Assembly: GCF_018882125.1 (NCBI RefSeq)
Contig: NZ_JACVOZ010000001.1
Location: forward strand, 1-64,000
DNA from: Polynucleobacter sp. AP-Melu-500A-A1
Lineage (GTDB): Bacteria; Pseudomonadota; Gammaproteobacteria; Burkholderiales; Burkholderiaceae
Length of the DNA: 64,000 nucleotides
Direction: 5' to 3'
Positions 1 through 7,372 of this stretch are shown in pieces (within the stretch, counting starts at the first letter, position 1; each line of letters opens with the position of its first letter). The notes beneath the pieces were generated by a model that was not told the origin of the DNA, did no database searches, and worked only from the letters and a program-made list of their open reading frames with translations. Position numbers and translations under genes: made by a program.

Positions 1-122
1 GATATGGAGTCTCATAAGGTTAGCGCCCTAGAGAATCCATTTGGTCCCAAAGTATTGGGGATGTGATTGGTAAAGGTGTAAACCATGTGGTCGGTACCGG
101 ATGTAAACCATGTGTCCGGTAC
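1..122. mobile_element. Probable end of an insertion sequence (truncated by the window edge)
   Basis: An open frame enters from the left edge and stops with TGA at 64-66; its last residues would be SALENPFGPKVLGM. It is followed by two tandem copies of a TGTAAACCATGTG-type motif and then a tRNA gene. Closely spaced TGTMAACCATGT-type repeats are common at the ends of IS481/IS21-like elements in betaproteobacteria, so this may be a transposase C-terminus plus the terminal repeats. Only 122 bases are visible and no catalytic motif can be seen, so the assignment is tentative; it could equally be ordinary intergenic sequence after an unrelated gene. Confidence 0.35.
77..122. repeat. Two tandem 21-nt direct repeats
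   Basis: Copy 1 (77-97) and copy 2 (102-122) both begin TGTAAACCATGTG and end CGGTAC. They differ at two positions and have a 25-nt period. The arrangement resembles the multiple transposase-binding sites of insertion-sequence ends. Confidence 0.85.
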
Positions 123-136
123 GGACCCTTTCAATA

Positions 137-213
137 TGGTGGCGAATCAGGGATTTGAACCCCGGACCTGCGGATTATGATTCCGTCGCTCTAACCAGCT
201 GAGCTAATTCGCC
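137..213 (-). tRNA. tRNA-Met (CAU anticodon)
   Basis: The reverse complement folds as a standard cloverleaf: acceptor arm GGCGAAT/ATTCGCC, D arm GCTC/GAGC, anticodon loop ATCATAA with anticodon CAU, T arm CGGGG/CCCTG with loop TTCAAAT, discriminator A73, and an encoded CCA at 137-139. The body is that of an elongator tRNA rather than an initiator. A CAU anticodon could also belong to the lysidine-modified tRNA-Ile2, which I cannot exclude by eye. The 27-43 position of the anticodon stem is an A-C mismatch. Confidence 0.93.
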
Positions 214-267
214 GAACTGGAAATTATAAATGATAGGCGTCTGCCTGTCTCAATAGACTGCCTTTGC

Positions 268-675
268 CTACTTAATCTGAAAAACCGCCAGCCCCGGTTC
301 CCGACCATACCGAAGCTCAATCTCTATTTTCTTGGCTAAAAATAGCTTTTTGAGCACCTCATCCTTGTTTTCAAAGGTAATGGCTGTTTGTTCAGGGTAA
401 TGCGAAAAGGGGTCGCTCATCACATCCACTGGGACCCCATCAATTTTGATTTGCTTGATAGTGCGCTTATGCAAACGGTCTTGCTGAATAAAAATCAGCC
501 GCTTCATATATTTATCTAAGACTAATTTCTGGCCTTCTGCATTTGTTTTAGAGTAGTAGACCAGGTCCTGATTACCACTCCCAGTGCGATCGCGTTCCTC
601 ATCCCATTTAGCGAATGCAGATTGGCTGCCCAGCGCGCAAAGAAGTCCTAGAATCACTACTATATAAAAACGCAT
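268..675 (-). CDS. Small secreted protein of unknown function
   Basis: 135 residues. The first 22 or so form a clear Sec signal peptide: a short basic start, hydrophobic IVVILGLLCALG, and an AFA-type cleavage site before KWDEE. The mature part is hydrophilic and mixed in charge, with no cysteine and no motif I recognise; it ends in a beta-like IEIELRYGREPGLAVFQ stretch. It probably acts in the periplasm. It stands alone between the tRNA-Met gene and the divergent solute-binding lipoprotein gene, so the context gives no functional hint. Confidence 0.75.
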   Translation of the reverse strand: MRFYIVVILGLLCALGSQSAFAKWDEERDRTGSGNQDLVYYSKTNAEGQKLVLDKYMKRLIFIQQDRLHKRTIKQIKIDGVPVDVMSDPFSHYPEQTAITFENKDEVLKKLFLAKKIEIELRYGREPGLAVFQIK

Positions 676-769
676 ATATCACTCTCTTCGATTTATGATG
701 TGATCTTAGCAGTCTAAGCCTTTGATACTTCCCACTTATCCTAACGTCGTTCTTATAGCGAAATTCAAC

Positions 770-1549
770 ATGATCAAGAACTCATCATCAGTCACAAAAA
801 CACTCATTCTGAGCGCCTGCGTTTTGCTAAGCCTATTTTCACTTGGCTGCTCTAAATCCGACAACAAAACATCAAAGGTTTTGCAAGCTGCTATATCGCC
901 TTCTATTCCACCATTTACTTTTGAAGAGAATGGTCAAGTGGTGGGTGTTGATATCGAAATCTTTAAAGGATTTTGTGAATCACGTGGCTATACCTACAAT
1001 CTGAAAGCCTATGACTTCCAAGGCATGCTTGGCGCAGTTGCGAGCGGACAAGCAGATGTTGCCTTCTCCGGAATATCCATCACTCCAAAACGCCAAGAGG
1101 TCATGGATTTCTCAAACCCTTACGTAGAAAATGGCTGGAATTTAGTCAGCCTTACTAAGCGTAATATCAAAATCACCGATTTATCGCAAATCAAAAAATA
1201 CTCGATTGGCTTTCCTACAGGCGCAGTCTTCATGGGTTACATTGAGAAAGAATGGGTGCCCACAGGCATTTATCCTATTAACAAAGTCAAACTCTATCCA
1301 TCCATGAGCGAGGCCTTGACGGACCTTAGCAATGGCAACCTAGACCTGGTTTTTGTGGATAGCTCCATGCTACTCACTTACGTCAACAAGATGAAGATGC
1401 CTTTGACTAGTAGCTATGAAATTCCTTACTCTGATAAATTGGGCTTTGCATTTGTCAAAGGCTCGCCCATTAGAGAAGAGTTTAATAAATATCTCGCAGA
1501 GTTAGGTTCAGAAAAAATTCTGGCCATGGAAACGAAATGGAGTAAGTAA
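770..1549 (+). CDS. Amino-acid-type ABC transporter substrate-binding lipoprotein
   Basis: About 259 residues from the ATG at 770. A TTG at 722 would add 16 residues before the signal sequence and is less likely. The start has a lipoprotein signal (LSLFSLGC, lipobox Cys near residue 27), so the mature protein is probably membrane-anchored. The rest is the bacterial solute-binding family 3 fold: the opening strand ISPSIPPFTFEENGQVVGVDIEIFKGFCE, then AYDFQGMLGAVASGQADVAFSGISITPKRQEVMDFSNPY, and a late FVDSSMLLTYV segment. Family members bind polar amino acids or opines for an ABC importer. No permease or ATPase gene adjoins it, so it either shares an importer encoded elsewhere or is an orphan binding protein. 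The ligand cannot be deduced. Confidence 0.85.
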   Translation: MIKNSSSVTKTLILSACVLLSLFSLGCSKSDNKTSKVLQAAISPSIPPFTFEENGQVVGVDIEIFKGFCESRGYTYNLKAYDFQGMLGAVASGQADVAFSGISITPKRQEVMDFSNPYVENGWNLVSLTKRNIKITDLSQIKKYSIGFPTGAVFMGYIEKEWVPTGIYPINKVKLYPSMSEALTDLSNGNLDLVFVDSSMLLTYVNKMKMPLTSSYEIPYSDKLGFAFVKGSPIREEFNKYLAELGSEKILAMETKWSK

Positions 1550-1579
1550 TTTTGATTACTGTTCATTGATGTAAGCTCA

Positions 1580-2191
1580 GTGAGACTTTTATCTATTTCC
1601 AGCGGTAAAGTTGCGCCCTTATTTGGTAATCATCACCCTAATTACAAATCGGTTGCTTCGGCGATTGTCAAAACCCCAGTGAGTGATTTACAAACACCCA
1701 CACCAATAGAAATTACCAAGCTTGGGGTGAGGGGTGATGAACAAGCCGATCTAAGTGTTCATGGTGGGCTTGAAAAAGCGATCTACGTTTATCCAGTAGA
1801 ACACTATGCGTTTTGGAATACCCTACTCACCCGAGAAACTAAACAAGTAGTTGATCTCCAATATGGGGCCTTCGGCGAGAATTTCACGATCGAAGGATTA
1901 CTAGAAACTGAAGTATTTGTCGGTGATTTAATGCGCATTGGTGAGTTGGAATTCTCAGTAGTTAAGCTACGTGAACCCTGCTTTAAGTTCAATGCCCGTA
2001 TGAAATATAAGGGCGCAGCTAAGGCCATGTTGCAGTCTGGCTTTTCTGGCTGGTATCTCCGAGTCAATCAAACAGGTCTGCTGTCAGCAGGCGCCGCCAT
2101 CACATTGATCCCAGGAGCAAGAGAGATCTCCATTGCTGGGCAAAACCAAAACCTTCTAGGGCGCCGCAATCAACAAGATTTGTGGGAATAA
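1580..2191 (+). CDS. MOSC domain protein, YiiM-like
   Basis: 203 residues from a GTG start. The MOSC signature is clear: GVRGDEQADLSVHGGLEKAIYVYPVEHY near residues 50-75, FGENFTIEGL near 95, and the cysteine segment LREPCFKFNARM near 135, the Cys being the proposed sulfur/molybdenum-cofactor ligand of the family. YiiM-type MOSC proteins use the molybdenum cofactor to reduce N-hydroxylated compounds such as 6-hydroxylaminopurine; that role is inferred from the family. It lies 30 bp after the solute-binding protein gene and ends at a strong terminator. Its upstream gap has only weak ribosome-binding complementarity. Confidence 0.88.
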   Translation: MRLLSISSGKVAPLFGNHHPNYKSVASAIVKTPVSDLQTPTPIEITKLGVRGDEQADLSVHGGLEKAIYVYPVEHYAFWNTLLTRETKQVVDLQYGAFGENFTIEGLLETEVFVGDLMRIGELEFSVVKLREPCFKFNARMKYKGAAKAMLQSGFSGWYLRVNQTGLLSAGAAITLIPGAREISIAGQNQNLLGRRNQQDLWE

Positions 2192-2193
2192 AA

Positions 2194-2219
2194 AAACCCG
2201 ACCATTTCTGATCGGGTTT
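2194..2219. terminator. Bidirectional intrinsic terminator
   Basis: AAACCCGA (2194-2201) pairs with TCGGGTTT (2212-2219) across a 10-nt loop. It is flanked by T-rich sequence on the plus strand and an A run (2191-2196) that gives U residues on the minus strand. It lies between the convergent MOSC and MFS genes and can serve both. Confidence 0.88.
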
Positions 2220-2244
2220 CTTATTTGATGCAGACTAAAGAAGC

Positions 2245-3915
2245 TTAGTCACGTGCGTAGATATCGACGTCTTTGGTTTCCTTAACAAACAGTGTACCGA
2301 TTACCAATGTCATCGCAGCGATGATGATTGGGTACCAGAGACCGTAGTAAATATTACCGTTTTGCGCTACCAAGGCGAAGGAGATCGTTGGCAGCAAGCC
2401 ACCGAACCAACCGTTACCAATGTGATATGGCAAGGACATCGAGGTGTAACGAATGCGGGTTGGGAACATCTCAACCAACATCGCAGCGATTGGACCATAA
2501 ACCATGGTTACCAAGATCACCAAGATCACCAAGAGGCCAAGAACTGCAGGATAGTTAATTGCAGCAGGATCAGCCTTAGCAGGGTAACCAGCAGCATTCA
2601 ATGCATCCCGAATGGCTTTCTTGAACTCAGCATCTTTTGCTTTGGCATCCGCTGGAGCCATACCCTTAGCAGAGTAGCCTTGAATCTCTGTGTCGCCAAT
2701 CTTCACAACTGCAGTTCCGCCAGCTGGGCCAGGAATAGTTGTGTAGCTTGCAGAGTTAGAAGCCATCACCTGCTTCGCAATATCGCAAGAGCTAGTGAAC
2801 TTTGCAGTACCAGTTGGGTTGAACTGGAAAGTACATTCGCTCACATCAGCAGTAATAGTTGCTGGTGATGTTGCCATTGCTTTTTCCAATGCTGGGTTAG
2901 CAAAGTGAGTTAAGCCATTAAATATGGAAACTGGAGTATTAGGGATATACAGAATGATGGCAAACAACAAACCACCCATGATGATCACTTTACGACCAAT
3001 CTTGTCAGATAAGCTACCAAACACCACGAAGAATGGTGTACCAATTACCAGTGAAGCAGCAATCAATAAGTTCGCAGCCTTAGGATCCACTTTCAATACT
3101 TGAGTGAGGTAGAACAATGCGTAGAACTGGCCTGTATACCAAACCACCGCTTGACCTGCAACCAGACCAAACAATGCCAAGATAACAATCTTCAAGTTTT
3201 TCCACTGACCAAATGACTCGGTCAAAGGTGCTTTAGATAATTTGCCATCTTCCTTCATCTTCTTGAAAGCTGGGGATTCGTTCATCGACAAACGGATGTA
3301 AACGGAAACCGCTAACAAAGCGATAGAAGCGATGAAAGGAACGCGCCAGCCCCAAACGTCAAAATCTGGTCCTGTGAATTCACGTGTGAACAAAATCACC
3401 AGCAAGGAGAGGAACAAACCAAGAGTAGCTGTTGTCTGGATCCATGATGTGTAAGCACCACGCTTACCTTGGGGAGCATGTTCTGCAACATAAGTAGCAG
3501 CGCCGCCGTACTCACCACCCAAAGCCAAACCTTGTAGCATCCGCAAGGCAATTAAGAGCACAGGAGCAGTAACCCCGATCGTTGCATAGTTAGGCAAGAT
3601 ACCCACGATGAAGGTTGAGCCACCCATTAAAACGATGGTAACCAAGAAGGTATATTTACGACCAATCATATCGCCTAAGCGACCGAACACCAATGCGCCA
3701 AATGGACGCACGATGAAACCAGCAGCAAACGCTAATAAAGCGAAAATGAAGGCAGAGCCAGCATCTAAGCCTGAGAAGAACTGCTTGGCAATAACAGCAG
3801 CCAAAGAACCGTAAAGATAAAAGTCATACCACTCAAAAACCGTACCTAATGAGGATGCAAAAATAACTTTGCGCTCTTCAGGGGTCATTGGGGCTGCTTT
3901 AGTTGATGTTGACAT
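2245..3915 (-). CDS. MFS transporter, metabolite:H+ symporter (MHS) type, with a large extra loop
   Basis: 556 residues, inner membrane, 12 predicted helices. The MHS subfamily is recognised from SSLGTVFEWYDFYLYG at residues 17-32, GRLGDMIGRKYTF (the loop 2-3 MFS motif) and LRMLQGLALGGEYGGAATYVAEHAP near 125-150. MHS members bring in proline/betaine, 2-oxoglutarate, citrate or shikimate with protons; the substrate here is unknown. The protein is roughly 110 residues longer than the usual 430-450. The excess lies in one block at about 330-450, between predicted helices 9 and 10, and carries two cysteines about 15 residues apart (SECTF and SSCDI). A good ribosome-binding site (AGGAG) precedes the ATG. 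It is divergent from the TRAP operon across a 335-bp gap. Confidence 0.9.
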   Translation of the reverse strand: MSTSTKAAPMTPEERKVIFASSLGTVFEWYDFYLYGSLAAVIAKQFFSGLDAGSAFIFALLAFAAGFIVRPFGALVFGRLGDMIGRKYTFLVTIVLMGGSTFIVGILPNYATIGVTAPVLLIALRMLQGLALGGEYGGAATYVAEHAPQGKRGAYTSWIQTTATLGLFLSLLVILFTREFTGPDFDVWGWRVPFIASIALLAVSVYIRLSMNESPAFKKMKEDGKLSKAPLTESFGQWKNLKIVILALFGLVAGQAVVWYTGQFYALFYLTQVLKVDPKAANLLIAASLVIGTPFFVVFGSLSDKIGRKVIIMGGLLFAIILYIPNTPVSIFNGLTHFANPALEKAMATSPATITADVSECTFQFNPTGTAKFTSSCDIAKQVMASNSASYTTIPGPAGGTAVVKIGDTEIQGYSAKGMAPADAKAKDAEFKKAIRDALNAAGYPAKADPAAINYPAVLGLLVILVILVTMVYGPIAAMLVEMFPTRIRYTSMSLPYHIGNGWFGGLLPTISFALVAQNGNIYYGLWYPIIIAAMTLVIGTLFVKETKDVDIYARD

Positions 3916-4250
3916 CAGTAGCTCCTAACTATTTTTAATAAATAAAAAACAACTGGTCGATTATGCTTGGAAAAAAATCAAAGAAATCCATTACTTAGGG
4001 TAATTCCTCATCAATTTGACTCGGGGTTTTCCCGAGAATTGTGCATTTAACGCAACGTAATTAATCCTTGATGCTAATAAGGATTAGCACTACTTTGTAG
4101 CAATTTGCCCAAGATGGGTGCATATCCTTGATTACGAGTGCAAACTACGGGATTAGCCGTTCTGTTCTTCGCTTTAATAGTGTCAGACGTTAGTAAAAAG
4201 GCATTACTAAAAATGCCCCTTCAATAAATATTAATTAAGGAGCGATTCAA
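3916..4250. promoter_or_regulatory. 335-bp divergent control region with three inverted repeats
   Basis: No gene is visible here. It separates the MFS gene (minus) from the TRAP operon (plus) and contains three perfect dyads: CTCGGG-5-CCCGAG (4020-4036), TAATCCTT-9-AAGGATTA (4062-4086) and GGCATT-6-AATGCC (4200-4217). The last lies 33-50 nt before the dctP start and could be an RNA hairpin in the leader. The first two are candidate operators for a regulator serving one or both transporters. AAGGAG at 4237-4242 is the dctP ribosome-binding site. I could not assign a convincing promoter. Confidence 0.55.
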
Positions 4251-5336
4251 ATGAAAAGACGTGACTTTTTAGGTAAGACTGCACTTGGTGCTGCTGCGGG
4301 TGTATTGGCCGCACCAGCAATTGCCCAATCCATGCCGGAAGTAAAGTGGCGCTGTGCCTCTAGCTTTCCCAAAAGCTTAGATACGATCTATGGTGGTGGT
4401 GAATACATTGCAAAACGGGTAGCTGCCCTAACGGATGGCAAATTTCAGATCCGTACTTTTGGCGCCGGCGAAATCGTTCCGGCCTTTGGAACAGTGGATG
4501 CCGTCCAGCAAGGTACTGTGGAATGTACTCATACTGCGGGCTACTATTTTGTCGGTAAGAACAAGACTTTTGCTTTTGATACTACCGTACCGTTTGGCAT
4601 GAACCAACGCCAACAAAATGCTTGGATGTACTGGGGTGGTGGACTGAAATTACAGCGCGAGTTTTTACGTGACTACAACATCATCTCCTTCCCCGCAGGA
4701 AATACTGGAACCCAAATGGGCGGCTGGTTTAAAAAGCCAGTAAAAACAGTTGCTGACTTAAAAGGCCTCAAGATGCGTATTGCTGGCCTTGGTGGCGAAG
4801 TGATGTCACGCCTTGGCGCAATTCCACAACAAATTGCTGGTGGTGATATTTATCCAGCACTTGAAAAAGGGGTGATTGATGCAGCCGAGTGGGTTGGTCC
4901 TTATGACGATGAAAAATTAGGCTTCTACAAAATTGCACCTTACTACTACTATCCAGGATGGTGGGAAGCTTGTTCGATGTACTCCATGTACGTCAACATT
5001 AAAGAATGGGAAAAACTTCCGAAGCAATACCAAGAGGCTTTAATCTCAGCTTGCGCAGAATGCAATATCGATATGATGGCGGAATACGACTATAAGAATC
5101 CAATTGCTCTTCAAAGTCTGATTAAAAACGGTGTCAAGTTGCAGTCTTATTCAACAGACATTATGAAAGCAGCTTCCAACGCTGCTTTTGATATGTATGA
5201 AGAAGAGGCGGCAAAAAATCCATCATTCAAGAAGATTTATGAACCTTGGAAAAAATTCCGCAACGACCAAATGTTGTGGAACAAAGTTGCTGAGCAAACT
5301 CTCATGAGCTTCATGTTGACTAACCCGGTCAAATAA
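4251..5336 (+). CDS. dctP: TRAP transporter substrate-binding protein, TakP-like
   Basis: 361 residues. A twin-arginine signal is visible (KRRDFLGKTALGAAAGVLAAPAIAQS, cut near residue 26), so the protein is probably exported folded by Tat. The body is the DctP family: LKGLKMRIAGLGGEVMSRLGA near 175-195, where the Arg normally clamps the substrate carboxylate, then IDAAEWVGPYDDEKLGFYKIAPYYYYPGWWEA near 208-240. The latter closely resembles the TakP branch that binds 2-oxo acids such as pyruvate; the exact ligand is inferred. It is the first gene of a dctP-dctQ-dctM operon with a strong AAGGAG ribosome-binding site, and would deliver its carboxylate to the two membrane subunits encoded next. 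Confidence 0.93.
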   Translation: MKRRDFLGKTALGAAAGVLAAPAIAQSMPEVKWRCASSFPKSLDTIYGGGEYIAKRVAALTDGKFQIRTFGAGEIVPAFGTVDAVQQGTVECTHTAGYYFVGKNKTFAFDTTVPFGMNQRQQNAWMYWGGGLKLQREFLRDYNIISFPAGNTGTQMGGWFKKPVKTVADLKGLKMRIAGLGGEVMSRLGAIPQQIAGGDIYPALEKGVIDAAEWVGPYDDEKLGFYKIAPYYYYPGWWEACSMYSMYVNIKEWEKLPKQYQEALISACAECNIDMMAEYDYKNPIALQSLIKNGVKLQSYSTDIMKAASNAAFDMYEEEAAKNPSFKKIYEPWKKFRNDQMLWNKVAEQTLMSFMLTNPVK

Positions 5337-5354
5337 CCCAACTGAGAGGCTGAT

Positions 5355-5897
5355 ATGCCAAAACAATTTTTAGTTTTTGCAAGTTTCGTTGATCGATTAA
5401 ATGATCGTTTTGGTGTACTAGCAAGTTGGATGGTCTTAATTGCCGTACTGGTTAGCACAGCGAATGCGCTAATTCGGTACGGCTTTAATATCAGCTCGAA
5501 TGGTTGGTTAGAGGCGCAATGGTATTTGTTTGCAGGCATGGTGATGCTTGGCGCAGCAACTACCTTTCGCCTCAATGAGCACGTGCGAGTCGACGTGCTA
5601 TATGCAATGTACCCCAATAAATTACGCCTCTGGCTTGATTTTTGGGGTGGCATTGTTTTCTTCCTGCCAATGACTACCATCATTGGTTATTACTCCTGGG
5701 AATTTTTTATCACTTCGGTTATTCAGAGTGAAACTTCTAGCAATCCAGGCGGCTTAATTCGTTGGCCTGTGCGCGGTGTGATTACCTTGGGATTTTTCTT
5801 GTTAACACTCCAAGGTCTCTCTGAAATTATCAAGCGCTATGCAGCGATCACCGGCATGATTCAAATCGATCCTAAGTACGAAAGACCACTCCAATGA
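5355..5897 (+). CDS. dctQ: TRAP transporter small permease subunit
   Basis: 180 residues with four hydrophobic segments (about 22-42, 58-78, 98-120 and 140-160), the size and layout of DctQ subunits. The family motif region WLEAQWYLFAGMVMLGAATTFRLNEHVRVDVLY at about 50-85 is conserved. DctQ pairs with DctM to form the inner-membrane part of the Na+-driven TRAP importer. The gene starts 18 bp after dctP, and its stop overlaps the dctM start by 4 bp (ATGA), indicating translational coupling. Confidence 0.93.
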   Translation: MPKQFLVFASFVDRLNDRFGVLASWMVLIAVLVSTANALIRYGFNISSNGWLEAQWYLFAGMVMLGAATTFRLNEHVRVDVLYAMYPNKLRLWLDFWGGIVFFLPMTTIIGYYSWEFFITSVIQSETSSNPGGLIRWPVRGVITLGFFLLTLQGLSEIIKRYAAITGMIQIDPKYERPLQ

Positions 5898-7339
5898 TTA
5901 GCCAGGATTTAATGGCCCCCATCATGTTTGGGGGTCTCATTGTATTTTTATTACTTGGATATCCCGCAGCGTTTTCTCTTGGTGCTGTTGGCTTATTCTT
6001 TTCTTTTATTGGTATCGAGATGGGCATGTTCCAGCCCACCTTTTTGCAAGCGCTACCCGATCGCGTCTTTGGCATTCTCTCGAATGACCTATTGCTCTCG
6101 ATTCCATTTTTCACCTTCATGGGTGCCATTCTGGAGAAGTGCGGCTTAGCCGAAGATATGCTCGAAGGTTTAGGTCAGTTGTTTGGCCCCATTCGTGGTG
6201 GCTTAGCGTATGCCGTCATTATTGTTGGCGCCATTCTTGGGGCGATTACTGGGACCGTTGCAGCATCCGTGATTGCCATGGGCTTGATCTCACTGCCAAT
6301 CATGTTGCGTTATGGATATAACCCACGGGTTGCCACTGGTGTGATTGCAGCATCTGGCACGATTACCCAATTGATTCCACCATCACTGGTCTTAATCGTG
6401 TTGGCTGATCAATTAGGTAAGTCGGTTGGTGATATGTATGCCGGTGCTATTGGCCCTTCCATCATTCAAGTAGCCTTGTTTTGCTTGTTCATCTTCTTTC
6501 TATCTATCTTTAGACCTCAAGATGTGCCGGCACTACCGCCAGAGGCACGTCCAGTTATTGACTGGAAGCTCTTTAAAAAAATCCTCTGGGGCATCGTTCC
6601 TTCTATCGCACTGATCTTCTTGGTGCTCGGAACCATCTTAATGGGGCTAGCCACACCGACTGAAGGTGGCGCGATGGGTTCTGTAGGAGCATTGGTTCTC
6701 GCGGCAATGAATAAGCGTCTACATAAGCCTTTAGTTTGGGAGGCGATGACCTCCACTATGCGCATCAACGCCATGGTAATTTTTATTCTGATTGGCTCTA
6801 CTGTTTTTGGCTTAGCTTTCCGTGGTGTTGATGGAGATTTATGGATTGAGCATTTACTCACTGGCTTGCCAGGCGGTCAGATTGGCTTCTTGATTGTGGT
6901 GAACTTGTTTGTCTTCTTCTTAGCCTTCTTCTTAGACTATTTTGAAATTGCCTTCATCATCATTCCATTGTTAGCCCCTGTTGCTGAGAAACTAGGCATT
7001 GATTTAATCTGGTTTGGCGTATTACTAGGCGCCAATATGCAGACCTCTTTCATGCATCCGCCATTTGGATTTGCCTTGTTTTACTTGCGAGGGGTAGCTC
7101 ATAAATCCGTCAAAAGCTCGGATATTTACTATGGGGCACTTCCCTGGGTTGGTCTGCAACTGATTTTGGTTGCAATCATCATCTTCATTCCAGAGACAGT
7201 GACTTACTTCGTTGATAAACCCACTGTTGCCATTGATGCGAATGGCCCTTCTGTTGATCCACTAGCTGGAGTCGAGCAAAATGAAATCACAGTAGACTCT
7301 AGCTCTGAGATCGAACGTCAATTGCGAGAAAATAAATAA
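5894..7339 (+). CDS. dctM: TRAP transporter large permease subunit
   Basis: 481 residues and a dozen hydrophobic stretches; this is the transport-catalysing subunit of the TRAP system. DctM-type segments include LLGYPAAFSLGAVGL near the N-terminus, the glycine-rich GAILGAITGTVAASVIAMGLISLPIMLRYGY near 115-145, ASGTITQLIPPSLVLIVLADQ near 155-175, and FFLDYFEIAFIIIPLLAP near 345-360. Typical DctM proteins have about 430 residues. This one carries a polar, acidic C-terminal tail of about 45 residues after the last helix, of unknown purpose. It is followed after 33 bp by a gamma-glutamyltransferase-like gene that may share the transcript. Confidence 0.93.
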   Translation: MISQDLMAPIMFGGLIVFLLLGYPAAFSLGAVGLFFSFIGIEMGMFQPTFLQALPDRVFGILSNDLLLSIPFFTFMGAILEKCGLAEDMLEGLGQLFGPIRGGLAYAVIIVGAILGAITGTVAASVIAMGLISLPIMLRYGYNPRVATGVIAASGTITQLIPPSLVLIVLADQLGKSVGDMYAGAIGPSIIQVALFCLFIFFLSIFRPQDVPALPPEARPVIDWKLFKKILWGIVPSIALIFLVLGTILMGLATPTEGGAMGSVGALVLAAMNKRLHKPLVWEAMTSTMRINAMVIFILIGSTVFGLAFRGVDGDLWIEHLLTGLPGGQIGFLIVVNLFVFFLAFFLDYFEIAFIIIPLLAPVAEKLGIDLIWFGVLLGANMQTSFMHPPFGFALFYLRGVAHKSVKSSDIYYGALPWVGLQLILVAIIIFIPETVTYFVDKPTVAIDANGPSVDPLAGVEQNEITVDSSSEIERQLRENK

Positions 7340-7372
7340 GCAATTGATAGGGCTTAAAACAAAGGGGTAGTA

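Noticed and set aside
2515..2532. Tandem ATCACCAAG repeat
   Set aside because: It encodes the LVILVIL hydrophobic stretch of the MFS helix, so it is explained by codon repetition.
2362..2868. Long open frame on the plus strand opposite the MFS gene
   Set aside because: It mirrors a clear membrane-transporter gene, has no family-like sequence and no ribosome-binding site; it is a shadow frame.
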